The notes under the pieces are model-generated. The model saw only the letters and a list, made by a program, of their open reading frames with translations, ran no database searches and was not told where the DNA came from. A program made the position numbers and the translations under genes. Below are positions 1 to 7,193 of a DNA stretch of 19,254 nucleotides, in pieces (the first letter of the stretch is position 1; each line of letters opens with the position of its first letter). Source of the stretch: Nitrososphaera sp. UBA210 (lineage in GTDB: Archaea > Thermoproteota > Nitrososphaeria > Nitrososphaerales > Nitrososphaeraceae); assembly GCA_002494895.1 (NCBI GenBank), contig DADA01000030.1, positions 1 to 19,254 of the forward strand. The letters run 5' to 3'.

Positions 1-2
1 TT

Positions 3-299
3 CGGATAATTGACAGCGCTTCCACGTCGTTCGGCGAGATAAAGCACGACTTGCAAGAGCTCGTGCCAGTTGCAGAAGCAGCGCTATCTGAAATGCATGA
101 CGCGATAGCCGGGATAACGCCTGAAACGGCGACAGAGCTGAGGAAAGAGGTCGAACTATCAGTTCTCGCCCAGCCACCCATAGATATCAATGAAAGAAAG
201 CAAGCCTCGGTGTGTAAGGTCGAAGGGCAGAAAGAGGCCGCCGTTCCACCACGCGAGCCCAAGCACATGCAAGAGATCGAAGAACGCGTGATCATCTGA
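3..299 (+). CDS. Probable CdvB (ESCRT-III-like) protein, C-terminal part; 5' end outside window
   Basis: The frame is open from base 3 to the TGA at 297-299, giving 98 residues with no start needed, so this is the tail of a longer gene. The first ~45 residues form an amphipathic helix-rich stretch (ending near SEMHDAIAGITP) of the kind seen in the later helices of Snf7/ESCRT-III proteins. It is followed by an acidic, proline-containing tail (LAQPPIDI, VPPREP) and a charged C-terminus. Archaeal CdvB proteins polymerise at the division site, and proline-rich tail motifs (MIM2) recruit the MIT domain of CdvC. The next gene, 88 bp downstream on the same strand, is cdvC, which supports the assignment. 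Which proline segment would be the MIM2 is inference. It could be another coiled-coil protein; the identification leans heavily on context. Confidence 0.6.
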   Translation, partial: RIIDSASTSFGEIKHDLQELVPVAEAALSEMHDAIAGITPETATELRKEVELSVLAQPPIDINERKQASVCKVEGQKEAAVPPREPKHMQEIEERVII

Positions 300-387
300 C
301 AGGTTCAAATTATTTCGTTTGCTAGGCAACATAGATTTACACTCGGGTAATTCAAATCTAGAGCCAATTCTGGCTTGAACTGTAGTT

Positions 388-1620
388 ATGAGTCTCGCAC
401 CACAGGAACTAGAGAATAGCGCTAGCAAGTATGCGGCTGAAGCGATCAGACTTGATTCTCAGGGATCGAGGGGAATGGCTATCCAGTCGTATCAGCGCGC
501 AATAGAAGCGCTTGTAAAGCTCGTTCAGATCTATCCAGATTACAAGCTAAACAAAGTCTACATGGAGAGGGCCACCGCCTACCAGAACAGGATTAAGGCG
601 CTCCAGATGTCCCACGGCCTGGAGGAGGAAGGGTCGTCACCGTCCCAGATAGACAACAATGCGGCAAGAAACGAGCCTTCCAACGGCCACGCCAACAAGC
701 CATCGGGCGCTTCGGCCAGATCCGGCAATGTCGAGACTCTCAAGGCCGATTTCGACGATCTTGTCATGAAGGAGAAGCCAAACGTGAGCTGGAACGAGGT
801 GATTGGTTTGGAAGATGCGAAAAGGGCGATACGCGAATCCATAGTCTACCCCATGAAAAGGGCGGATCTGTTCCCACTGGGATGGCCCAGGGGGATCCTG
901 TTATACGGGCCTCCGGGATGTGGAAAGACTCTGCTGGCTGCCGCAGCCGCTGCAGAGATCGATGGTTACTTTATCAATGTTGACGCCGCGTCGATGATGA
1001 GCAAATGGCTTGGCGAGGCCGAGAAGAACATCTCGAAGCTTTTCAAGCTGGCTCGAAATCTGAATGACAACGAAGGCGTGCCGGTACTGCTATTCATTGA
1101 TGAAATCGACTCGCTGCTAGGAACAAGAAACAGCGAGGTAGGCGGAGAAGTAAGGGTAAAGAACCAGTTCCTTACAGAGATGGACGGCATAAATGGCAAG
1201 TCAAAAGAATCGCAGCTTTACGTCATCGGTGCCACCAACAAGCCCTGGAGCCTGGAAGCAGGGTTCCTGAGAAGGTTCCAGAAGCGCATCTATGTCACGC
1301 TTCCTGACAATGCTTCGAGGACAAACCTGTTCGGCCAGTATACCCGCCCGCTAAACGTTGAAGGTGCGCTGAAAGTAGATGAGCTCGCCAAGATAACGGA
1401 CGGTTACAGCGCTAGCGACATCAAGGACATCTGCCAGTCAGTCCAGCTGAGAGTCGTTAACGAGCTTTTTGAGAGCGGTAAGGCTATGGATGCAGGCACC
1501 ATCCCCCGACCCATCATAGCAACTGACTTTAGAGAAATGCTAAAGATACGCAAGCCCAGTGTCAGCGTCGACATGATAAGGGCTTATATGAGATGGAGCG
1601 ACCAGTTCAAAGCGCTCTGA
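388..1620 (+). CDS. cdvC: CdvC, Vps4-like AAA ATPase of the archaeal division machinery
   Basis: 410 residues from an ATG. Residues ~5-75 form a three-helix MIT domain (microtubule interacting and transport), which binds ESCRT-III (CdvB) tails. A low-complexity Ser/Asn-rich linker (~80-118) leads to the AAA core. Walker A is GPPGCGKT (174-181), the pore-loop aromatic is in SKWLGEAEK (W207), Walker B is LLFIDEID (234-241), and the arginine-finger pair lies in FLRRF (293-297). The C-terminal ~90 residues match the Vps4 small helical domain and end in a short helix. The enzyme uses ATP to remodel or disassemble ESCRT-III polymers during cytokinesis. Domain order and length are as expected for Vps4/CdvC. 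The gene lies downstream of a probable CdvB, and its stop codon directly abuts the stop of the opposing pyrophosphatase gene. Confidence 0.95.
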   Translation: MSLAPQELENSASKYAAEAIRLDSQGSRGMAIQSYQRAIEALVKLVQIYPDYKLNKVYMERATAYQNRIKALQMSHGLEEEGSSPSQIDNNAARNEPSNGHANKPSGASARSGNVETLKADFDDLVMKEKPNVSWNEVIGLEDAKRAIRESIVYPMKRADLFPLGWPRGILLYGPPGCGKTLLAAAAAAEIDGYFINVDAASMMSKWLGEAEKNISKLFKLARNLNDNEGVPVLLFIDEIDSLLGTRNSEVGGEVRVKNQFLTEMDGINGKSKESQLYVIGATNKPWSLEAGFLRRFQKRIYVTLPDNASRTNLFGQYTRPLNVEGALKVDELAKITDGYSASDIKDICQSVQLRVVNELFESGKAMDAGTIPRPIIATDFREMLKIRKPSVSVDMIRAYMRWSDQFKAL

Positions 1621-2154
1621 TTATTTTTCTTTCTTGTACCTTTCAAGCGCTTCAGAGATCTTTTTCTTTGCCGATTCCCTGTTCTCCCAGCTTTTCACCT
1701 TGACGTACTTGCCTTTTTCTAGCTCTTTGTAGTGCTCGAAAAAGTGCTTGATCTGGTCCCGTATGTACTGGGGAACCGTGTCGATGTCTTTAACATCAGC
1801 AAACGAAGGATCGACTTTGGAAATCGGAACCGCAACGATTTTCGAGTCCTCACCCTCTTCGTCCGCGGTTATCAGGACGCCCACTGGATTTGCACGGATG
1901 ACTGAACTTGGCACGACAGGGTCATTTCCAAGGACCAGCACGTCCACCGGGTCGCCGTCCTTTTCCCGGGTTTGGGGCACAAAGCCATAGTTACACGGAT
2001 AAAACATCGCAGTAAACAGCTTGCGGTCGACAAAAAGCGCTCCGGTTTCGTCGTCGATTTCGTACTTTATGTTGCTGCCCCTCGGAATTTCAACGACTAC
2101 ATTTATCTCGTCCGGCGGGTTCTTGCCAGCCTTCAGGTTATCTATTAGCGCCAT
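1621..2154 (-). CDS. ppa: Inorganic pyrophosphatase, family I
   Basis: 177 residues from the ATG at 2154. It hydrolyses pyrophosphate to two phosphates in the cytoplasm, pulling PPi-releasing reactions such as the tRNA charging done by its divergent neighbour. The family I signature DGDPVD is at residues 66-71. Other recognisable active-site elements are VEIPRGSNIKYE (22-32), NYGFVPQT (55-62) and EGEDSKI (100-106). Length matches family I enzymes (about 175 aa). An upstream in-frame TTG at 2274 would add 40 residues unlike the family. A TATA-like box on the minus strand at 2187-2195 also favours the ATG. The stop codon (1621-1623) touches the cdvC stop at 1620 with no spacer, so the two convergent transcripts probably overlap. 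Confidence 0.95.
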   Translation of the reverse strand: MALIDNLKAGKNPPDEINVVVEIPRGSNIKYEIDDETGALFVDRKLFTAMFYPCNYGFVPQTREKDGDPVDVLVLGNDPVVPSSVIRANPVGVLITADEEGEDSKIVAVPISKVDPSFADVKDIDTVPQYIRDQIKHFFEHYKELEKGKYVKVKSWENRESAKKKISEALERYKKEK

Positions 2155-2186
2155 ATCTTTTTCCGGGTTAACGCCATCTCCTGAAG

Positions 2187-2195
2187 ATATAATTC
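2187..2195 (-). promoter_or_regulatory. TATA-like box for pyrophosphatase
   Basis: The minus-strand sequence GAATTATATC is centred about 37 nt before the ATG at 2154, giving a predicted leader of about 10 nt. It lies inside the long TTG-initiated reading frame, which argues that the shorter ATG form is the real protein. The call rests on base composition and spacing only. Confidence 0.4.
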
Positions 2196-2273
2196 TATTG
2201 CCAATAAGCTGAATCTTGTTCCAGCCAAAAACATAAACACAGGCCGCGGTATCGAGATTCGCATAGATATTCA

Positions 2274-5200
2274 ATGGAATTTAATTCAAAGTTCGACGCC
2301 AAGGCGATCGAAAATGAAGTGCGTGGCTATCTTGATAATCTGGATCTAAACGCTCATCTGGAAAATGAGCTGGCCGGCAGAGACTCCATCGGCTACATCG
2401 AGGGTCCGCCAACGATGAACGGCGAACCTCACGCCGGCCACCTCCGGGGAAGGATCATCAAGGACCTGTGGTACCGCTTCAACACGCTGCGAAAAAAAAG
2501 AGTGGTATTCAGGGCAGGATGGGACACGCAGGGACTTCCGGTAGAGCTGGCGGCAGAAAAAGAATTGGGGCTAACAGGCAGCAAGGCCGAGAACCTCAGC
2601 AAGGTGGGCATTGAAAGAATAGTAGAGACATGCAAGAAGTTGATCCTCGCCAACAACGAAAAGTGGGTTGCAGCTGACAAGCTGCTTGGCATGTCATTCA
2701 ACTATGAAAAGGCGTACTGGACCTTCCAGGACTCCTACATTGAAAGAGAATGGCAATATCTCCGGAAGGCATGGGAAAATGGCATCCTGCGCGAATGGTT
2801 CAGGGTTGTGGCGTATTGCCCGTCATGCCAGACATCCCTTAGCAACGCGGAGGTAAATCAGGGATACGAAAATGTCGAAGACCCTTCATTCTACTACAAA
2901 GTCAGGCTATCGGATCAGGAGGCATTTCTTGTGGTCTGGACCACCATGCCCTTTACCATCGTCACCGATGAGATGGTTGGAGTCAATCCAGATGCGGGAT
3001 ATAATTTTGTGCGCATTGCGACAACCGGAGAGCTCTGGATAGTTGGCGCGGACAGGATGGACGGCTTCATGAAAGATCTTCGGATAGATAGTTACGACGT
3101 TGAAAAGACGGTCAAAGGCTCAGAGCTTGATGGCATGCACTATGTGCACCCGCTTCTCCACATGATCCCTGGGTTGAAGGAATTGGCTTCTGCGCGCTCG
3201 ATCCATTTCGTAGTTGCAGAAGACTTTGTGGATATCTCGACCGGCAGTGGGCTTGTCCACCTCTCGCCGGCAAACGGCGAAGAAGATTTCGAAATAGCTA
3301 ACAAGCATGACGTCCCGATTTTCGTGCCAATAGACGACAAGGTGACATTTACTGAAAAAGCCGGATCGTTTAGCGGGCTTTTCGTAAGAGACGCAGATGC
3401 AAAAGTTATTGAAGCAATGAAAAAAGCAGACGCTTCAGTCAAGGTCGGCCGGATCAAGCATCAGTACCCCACATGTTGGCGGTCACACCACAAGGTCGTT
3501 TGGCTGGCGCGCAGGAATTACTTTTACATCATCGAGAAACTAGGCAGCATGCCGCTGGAAGCAGCTGAGAAGGTCGACTACTTTTTTGAACCTCCAAAGA
3601 ACAGGTTTGTTGAAATCATCAAGGAGCAGGTACCGTGGTGCATTTCCCGGGAGCGGGTGTGGGGAACGCCCTTGCCGATTTGGTCGTGTGCCAAATGCGG
3701 CCACAAGGAGGCACTGTTTTCAAGAGACCAAATCGTGAAGAAAGCGACCGAGCTTCCCGACGGTCCTGACTTTGAATTGCACCTGCCCTGGATAGACAGA
3801 ATAAAGATTCCATGCGAAAAATGCGGTGCTCTGATGCAGCGGGAACAATTTGTGCTGGACACTTGGCACAACAGCGGCGCAGCTCCGTATGCCTCATTGA
3901 CAGAACAGGAATACAATGATCTAATACCCGCGAGCTTTCTAACGGAGGGAATCGACCAGACCAGGGGATGGGCATACACGCTTCTCATGGAAAATGTCAT
4001 CATGAACCGATCCGGCATCGCACCTTTTTGCTCCTTTCTGTTCCAGGGGCACGTGCTCGACGAAAAAGGGAACAAGATGAGCAAAAGCCTTGGCAACGTC
4101 ATGGACGCGCGAGCACTTTTGAGCGAAAATCCTGTGGATCTAATCAGGCTCTATTTCATGTGGAAGTCTTCCCCCATCGAGTCGCTAAATTTCAGCCTCG
4201 ACGAAATGAAGACCAGACCGTACCAGATTGTCAGCACCCTCCACAACCTCCATGTCTACTTTAGACAGAACAGCGAATTTGACAAGTTTGATCCCAGCAT
4301 GCATACTCTGGCGTGGGTGGTCGGAAAAAAGCTGCTTGGCCCCACCGAGGTCTGGCTCTTGTCAAAGATGCAGCGGTTGGCCGGCGAGGTCACCGAGTCG
4401 TTCGCAAGGTGCCGCTTCCACGAGGGGGCAAAGGCGATAGATGAATTTGTCATTAATCAGCTCAGCCAGACTTATGTCCCGCTGACTAGGAATATCATCT
4501 GGGACGACAGCGCCGAGAATCTGGACAGGCGGCTTGCTGTTTACGCCGTATTGGGACAGGCACTGCGACAAATCGACATAATGCTACATCCCCTTGCGCC
4601 TTTCATCTCGGATTATCTCTACCTGACCTGCTTTGCGTCCGAAAAGAAAAGTGTTCTGCTTGAAACCTGGCCTGAGCGCAATGAGAGATTCGTGGACACC
4701 AAGCTCGAGACGGCATTTGATATCGTCAAAGAAATAATATCCCTTGCCAATGCTGCAAGAAATGCAGCGGGCCTAAAAAGGAGATGGCCAATTCGCGAGG
4801 CGTTGATTTGCAGCGCAGATGCCGGGCCTCTTGGGACTGCAGGTGTCTCTGGAGCACTCGAAAGCCAGCTCAACGTGGAGCACCACAGGATTGTGCCGAT
4901 TGCAGGAGGCTCGCAGCTTGTAAAAGTTACCAGCCTTGTTGAAAACAAAATTCCTGTAGAAGTCAGTGTATCCCTTGCCAGAAAGAACGTCGCGCCGCGC
5001 GTCAAGGCAGACATTGCCAAGGTACTCAAGGCGTTTGAGAGTGTGGACAAGCTTTCACTCTTGGAATCACTGAAGTCAGGAAGCTACAGCCTTCGCTATG
5101 ATGAGGGCGGTAAGACTCTGGAACTCCTTCCCTCTGATGTCGAGATATCGTACAAGGCGGCTGAAGGATATTCTTCGTCTGAACGGGGCGACCTTGTAGT

Positions 5201-5495
5201 GTTGATATCCACCGGTCGCGACAAAGCTCTGACATCAAAGGGCCTCTTGCGTGACCTTGCAAGGCAGCTTCAGCAGCTGCGCAAGGAACGCCAGTACAAC
5301 CCGACCCACATACTTGCAGCGGCGTACGTCGCGGGCTTGGAGGATGAAGAGGTCTCGGCGCTTGCCGGCATGAAGGACATGCTGACTTACCTTGTGCGTG
5401 TCAAGGGCGCCATACTTTCGAAGGAACCTCTGGCAAACATCGCGTACAAGATAGTCGAGATAGACGGCAGGGAATTCCGGATCTCGGTTGAATAA
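2274..5495 (+). CDS. ileS: Isoleucyl-tRNA synthetase, archaeal/eukaryotic type
   Basis: 1073 residues from an ATG. This class I synthetase charges tRNA-Ile with isoleucine in the cytoplasm. The HIGH-type motif is HAGH (53-56), preceded by GPPTMNGEPHAGH, and KMSKS is at 601-605. The CP1 editing domain is recognisable from VVWTTMPFTIVTDEM (the Thr-rich patch) and GSGLVHLSPANGEED. A zinc-knuckle pair CAKCG and CEKCG lies just before the WHNSG segment. The region FRAGWDTQGLPVE, then YCPSCQTSLSNAEVNQGYENVEDPS, separates IleRS from LeuRS and ValRS. The ~350-residue C-terminal part contains the anticodon-binding helical domain and an archaeal-type tail. Length agrees with archaeal IleRS. It is divergent from the pyrophosphatase gene, with 119 bp between the starts. 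Confidence 0.97.
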   Translation: MEFNSKFDAKAIENEVRGYLDNLDLNAHLENELAGRDSIGYIEGPPTMNGEPHAGHLRGRIIKDLWYRFNTLRKKRVVFRAGWDTQGLPVELAAEKELGLTGSKAENLSKVGIERIVETCKKLILANNEKWVAADKLLGMSFNYEKAYWTFQDSYIEREWQYLRKAWENGILREWFRVVAYCPSCQTSLSNAEVNQGYENVEDPSFYYKVRLSDQEAFLVVWTTMPFTIVTDEMVGVNPDAGYNFVRIATTGELWIVGADRMDGFMKDLRIDSYDVEKTVKGSELDGMHYVHPLLHMIPGLKELASARSIHFVVAEDFVDISTGSGLVHLSPANGEEDFEIANKHDVPIFVPIDDKVTFTEKAGSFSGLFVRDADAKVIEAMKKADASVKVGRIKHQYPTCWRSHHKVVWLARRNYFYIIEKLGSMPLEAAEKVDYFFEPPKNRFVEIIKEQVPWCISRERVWGTPLPIWSCAKCGHKEALFSRDQIVKKATELPDGPDFELHLPWIDRIKIPCEKCGALMQREQFVLDTWHNSGAAPYASLTEQEYNDLIPASFLTEGIDQTRGWAYTLLMENVIMNRSGIAPFCSFLFQGHVLDEKGNKMSKSLGNVMDARALLSENPVDLIRLYFMWKSSPIESLNFSLDEMKTRPYQIVSTLHNLHVYFRQNSEFDKFDPSMHTLAWVVGKKLLGPTEVWLLSKMQRLAGEVTESFARCRFHEGAKAIDEFVINQLSQTYVPLTRNIIWDDSAENLDRRLAVYAVLGQALRQIDIMLHPLAPFISDYLYLTCFASEKKSVLLETWPERNERFVDTKLETAFDIVKEIISLANAARNAAGLKRRWPIREALICSADAGPLGTAGVSGALESQLNVEHHRIVPIAGGSQLVKVTSLVENKIPVEVSVSLARKNVAPRVKADIAKVLKAFESVDKLSLLESLKSGSYSLRYDEGGKTLELLPSDVEISYKAAEGYSSSERGDLVVLISTGRDKALTSKGLLRDLARQLQQLRKERQYNPTHILAAAYVAGLEDEEVSALAGMKDMLTYLVRVKGAILSKEPLANIAYKIVEIDGREFRISVE

Positions 5496-5514
5496 ATTTA
5501 CCAAATGGTGTGCA

Positions 5515-5519
5515 TTTTT
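5515..5519 (+). terminator. Possible oligo-T terminator after ileS
   Basis: A run of five T residues on the coding strand lies about 20 nt after the ileS stop. Archaeal RNA polymerase can terminate at short oligo-T tracts without a hairpin. This is the best candidate before the next promoter, but a T5 run is weak evidence on its own. Confidence 0.3.
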
Positions 5520-5645
5520 GCTGCCATAATCTAATATGGTCTATCTTCAATACTGTCCCGAAGGGGAGAAAGCGCAAGGTAATCTGCAACCCACTGTGAC
5601 GTGAAAGAAATTACTTCGCTAGTCAACAAGTCTTGCCGTACTATT

Positions 5646-5653
5646 CTATATAG
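5646..5653 (+). promoter_or_regulatory. TATA box, leaderless-type promoter of the 111-aa gene
   Basis: CTATATAG is centred about 28 nt before the TTG start at 5678. This is the spacing expected when transcription begins at or next to the start codon. The same octamer, with nearly the same spacing, precedes the aminotransferase at 12667. Confidence 0.6.
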
Positions 5654-5677
5654 ACAAATTCTGAGAACAATCTGCTA

Positions 5678-6013
5678 TTGACTAACGAGCAGGTGACGCT
5701 TGACAGCTGGGTTCGAGGCAGGCTGCGGGAGCGGCTGCGAAAGGCCTCCATAATGGCCAGCAGGTCAGGAACGCCCGTAGTGCTCTACAGGCATGCAATA
5801 GAAGAGGTGGATCATTCTGCAGAGGAAGAGATAGCGACTGTCAACGAACAGTATGTAGTCGTCCAGGTCATTACACACGGAGGCTTTATCCCGCCCAGCT
5901 TTCAGCAGCAGTACGTGTTCACATTTGAACAATTTCCTGATTGGATAATGAAGCGAAGCAACCAGCTGCTGGCACTCTGCCTGGATAGCCTGGACCAAGA
6001 AATTGTGGACTAG
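5678..6013 (+). CDS. Conserved-looking hypothetical protein, 111 aa
   Basis: I do not recognise the family. The TTG start is supported by the CTATATAG box at leaderless spacing. The protein opens with a basic amphipathic helix (residues ~9-27, rich in Arg/Lys). Next come a likely strand (TPVVLYRH), an acidic segment (EEVDHSAEEE) and a second strand (QYVVVQVITHGG). A C-terminal stretch with FTFEQFPDWIMKRSNQLLALC follows, probably helical. There is no signal peptide, transmembrane segment or cysteine motif. The alternating charge and ordered secondary-structure pattern look like a real small soluble alpha/beta protein. It stands alone between ileS and a 48-aa gene, each with its own TATA-like box, so context gives no function. 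Confidence 0.75.
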   Translation: MTNEQVTLDSWVRGRLRERLRKASIMASRSGTPVVLYRHAIEEVDHSAEEEIATVNEQYVVVQVITHGGFIPPSFQQQYVFTFEQFPDWIMKRSNQLLALCLDSLDQEIVD

Positions 6014-6021
6014 GCATTCAA

Positions 6022-6030
6022 TCTAAATAG
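6022..6030 (+). promoter_or_regulatory. TATA-like box before the 48-aa gene
   Basis: TCTAAATAG is centred about 31 nt before the ATG at 6057, predicting a leader of only a few bases. It begins 8 bp after the previous stop codon and supports expression of the short gene. Confidence 0.5.
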
Positions 6031-6056
6031 ATCTTGGTTTTCATTATAGGATCGAA

Positions 6057-6203
6057 ATGGCAAAGTTTGATGGGATAAAAGGACAAGAACTCTTGGACAT
6101 TGAGGAGAACAAGGGCGAGCTGACATTGATCTTTAAGGACAACCGATATCTGTTCGTCAAAGTCCAGAATGGACAGCTCGTTACCGACTCTGTACCAGAA
6201 TAA
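6057..6203 (+). CDS. Small hypothetical protein, 48 aa
   Basis: An ATG frame of 48 residues ends with TAA at 6201-6203. The sequence begins MAKFDGIKGQELLDIEENKG and ends LVTDSVPE. It reads as a compact beta-rich fold: a short helix, then strands ELTLIFKDN, RYLFVKVQNG and QLVTDS joined by Asn/Gly turns, which could make a three-stranded sheet. A TATA-like box sits at the expected distance and wobble positions follow the bias of neighbouring genes. The gene ends 2 bp before the stop of the opposing phosphatase. I do not know its function. It may be a small RNA- or protein-binding domain; that is only inference from shape and size. Confidence 0.7.
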   Translation: MAKFDGIKGQELLDIEENKGELTLIFKDNRYLFVKVQNGQLVTDSVPE

Positions 6204-6205
6204 GA

Positions 6206-6742
6206 CTACCGCTTGCTTTTCAGGTACTTTTCGTACATCGAGACCGCCATCTCCTGCGCGACCGACTGCACTGACCCGGGTCTCGTGCTCCGTATCCGTT
6301 CAATGGATTGTTCTGCAGTCAGGTTCTCCTTCTTTACCAAATACGCTGCCAGCACCGTCCCTGTCCTTCCCTTGCCGGCGGCGCAATGAACCATTACTGG
6401 CCGACGTTTGCTTATCTGCCCGTCGATATAGTCAACAGCTTGATCTAGGACTTCCAGAGTAGGCGCTCCATAGTCTTCAACGTCAAGATGCAGGTATTGG
6501 ACATCTTTCCCGTCGATCCACTTTGAGGGTAGCGGCACCTCTCTTACCGTCACTATGGTTCTTACGCCTTGCTCCAATAACCACTCGAATTCGTCTTCTG
6601 TCACAGGCAGACCGCTGCCGGCCAGCCTGTTCTCTATTACCCAGCTGAAATTGGTGGGCCTTTCGGCAATCCTTCCATGGAACCAGCGATACGCATCGCC
6701 TATCTTTGTCAATTGCGTGCAGGGTTCTATCGCCGAATACAA
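6206..6742 (-). CDS. Dual-specificity protein phosphatase-like enzyme
   Basis: 178 residues from a TTG start at 6742; a second in-frame TTG at 6712 (residue 11) is an alternative. The catalytic P-loop is HCAAGKGRTG, with nucleophile C120 and phosphate-binding R126, the CX5R signature of Tyr/dual-specificity phosphatases. The likely general acid is D90 in EDYGAPT. The N-terminal segment NFSWVIENRLAGSGLP precedes the fold as in archaeal and eukaryotic DUSP23-like proteins. It probably dephosphorylates protein Ser/Thr/Tyr in the cytoplasm; a phosphorylated nucleotide or lipid cannot be excluded. It is divergent from a zinc-ribbon gene with only 32 bp between the starts. Confidence 0.88.
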   Translation of the reverse strand: MYSAIEPCTQLTKIGDAYRWFHGRIAERPTNFSWVIENRLAGSGLPVTEDEFEWLLEQGVRTIVTVREVPLPSKWIDGKDVQYLHLDVEDYGAPTLEVLDQAVDYIDGQISKRRPVMVHCAAGKGRTGTVLAAYLVKKENLTAEQSIERIRSTRPGSVQSVAQEMAVSMYEKYLKSKR

Positions 6743-6750
6743 TTTATTAA
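6743..6750 (+). promoter_or_regulatory. TATA-like box before the 60-aa zinc-ribbon gene
   Basis: TTTATTAA is centred about 28 nt before the ATG at 6775, the leaderless spacing. It directly abuts the TTG start codon of the divergent phosphatase gene. A minus-strand box (GAATTTA, plus coordinates 6762-6768) for the phosphatase sits on the other side of the same 32-bp gap. Confidence 0.5.
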
Positions 6751-6774
6751 CAATGCGCCCGTAAATTCACAGCA

Positions 6775-6957
6775 ATGCTTGAAGCCAGATGCCCGGAATG
6801 CGGCAAAAAGGCCCAGGTAGATGACGAAATGTCCAAGGTGGAATGCACCCATTGCGGCTTTTCAAAGTCATACGATGACTATATCGAGATTATGAAGGGC
6901 AAGGCGGTGGACATTTCGGACAACTTTCAGGCGAACTGGGACAAGAATCCTTTCTAG
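6775..6957 (+). CDS. Small zinc-ribbon protein, 60 aa
   Basis: A C6-x2-C9 knuckle (ARCPECG) and a C24-x2-C27 knuckle (VECTHCG) make a classic four-cysteine zinc ribbon in the first 30 residues. An acidic-aromatic C-terminal tail follows (SYDDYIEIM, NFQANWDKNPF). Archaea carry many such proteins, which bind nucleic acid or act as adaptors in transcription or translation complexes. Nothing here fixes the partner. A TATA-like box gives leaderless spacing to the ATG. The gene faces another small zinc-ribbon gene tail to tail across 19 bp. Confidence 0.85.
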   Translation: MLEARCPECGKKAQVDDEMSKVECTHCGFSKSYDDYIEIMKGKAVDISDNFQANWDKNPF

Positions 6958-6976
6958 CTACCAAGGTAGTCAGTCA

Positions 6977-7156
6977 TCACCAATAGAAGGACTTATCGGA
7001 GCAGTCCAAATGGCTGCCACAATTAGTACAAATCATGTGACAAGCCTGCAGATGTTTCATCACAAAGCCGCAGCGGGGACATTCGATTTCGTTTTTTTGC
7101 TCCGCTTCCAACGTTCTAATTCTTGCAGCGGAGTTTTTAACCGTTTCAATGTCCAA
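6977..7156 (-). CDS. Small Cys-rich zinc-ribbon protein, 59 aa
   Basis: The minus-strand frame begins at TTG (7156) and stops with TGA at 6979-6977. A predicted helix (residues 3-22, RIRTLEAEQKNE) is followed by CPRCG (C26, C29), then C39-H40-M-I-C43-T-N-C46-G, and DCSDK (C52). Two CxxC knuckles plus a conserved-looking CHMxC and DCSDK tail are too regular for chance. Small archaeal proteins with this HM-C-x2-CG-x4-DCSDK ending are familiar to me, so I regard the gene as real. The function is unknown; metal binding is likely. The start lies 37 bp from the divergent S6e start, with a minus-strand AT-rich box (CATATTTTTT, plus 7173-7182) at suitable spacing. Confidence 0.78.
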   Translation of the reverse strand: MDIETVKNSAARIRTLEAEQKNEIECPRCGFVMKHLQACHMICTNCGSHLDCSDKSFYW

Positions 7157-7159
7157 AGG

Positions 7160-7167
7160 TTAATTAA
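7160..7167 (+). promoter_or_regulatory. TATA-like box for S6e
   Basis: TTAATTAA is centred about 30 nt before the TTG at 7194 and within the 37-bp gap to the divergent 59-aa gene. It agrees better with the 7194 start than with the alternative TTG at 7182. Confidence 0.45.
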
Positions 7168-7193
7168 GCCAAAAAATATGCTTGAATTCTGCT

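Noticed and set aside
2155..2274. N-terminal extension of pyrophosphatase from a TTG at 2274
   Set aside because: The extra 40 residues have no counterpart in family I enzymes, and a TATA-like box lies inside the extension. The ATG at 2154 gives the standard length.
3578..4102. Long antisense frames inside ileS, such as a 174-residue minus-strand frame
   Set aside because: These are Ser/Cys/Arg-rich shadow frames produced by the codon bias of ileS. They show no domains, promoters or plausible composition.
5536..5604. 22-codon ATG frame in the gap after ileS
   Set aside because: Too short, with no supporting promoter or composition. The rest of that gap holds only an oligo-T tract and the TATA box of the next gene.
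6958..6969. CTACC-AA-GGTAG hairpin between the two zinc-ribbon genes as a terminator
   Set aside because: A two-base loop is too tight and no oligo-T tract follows on either strand.
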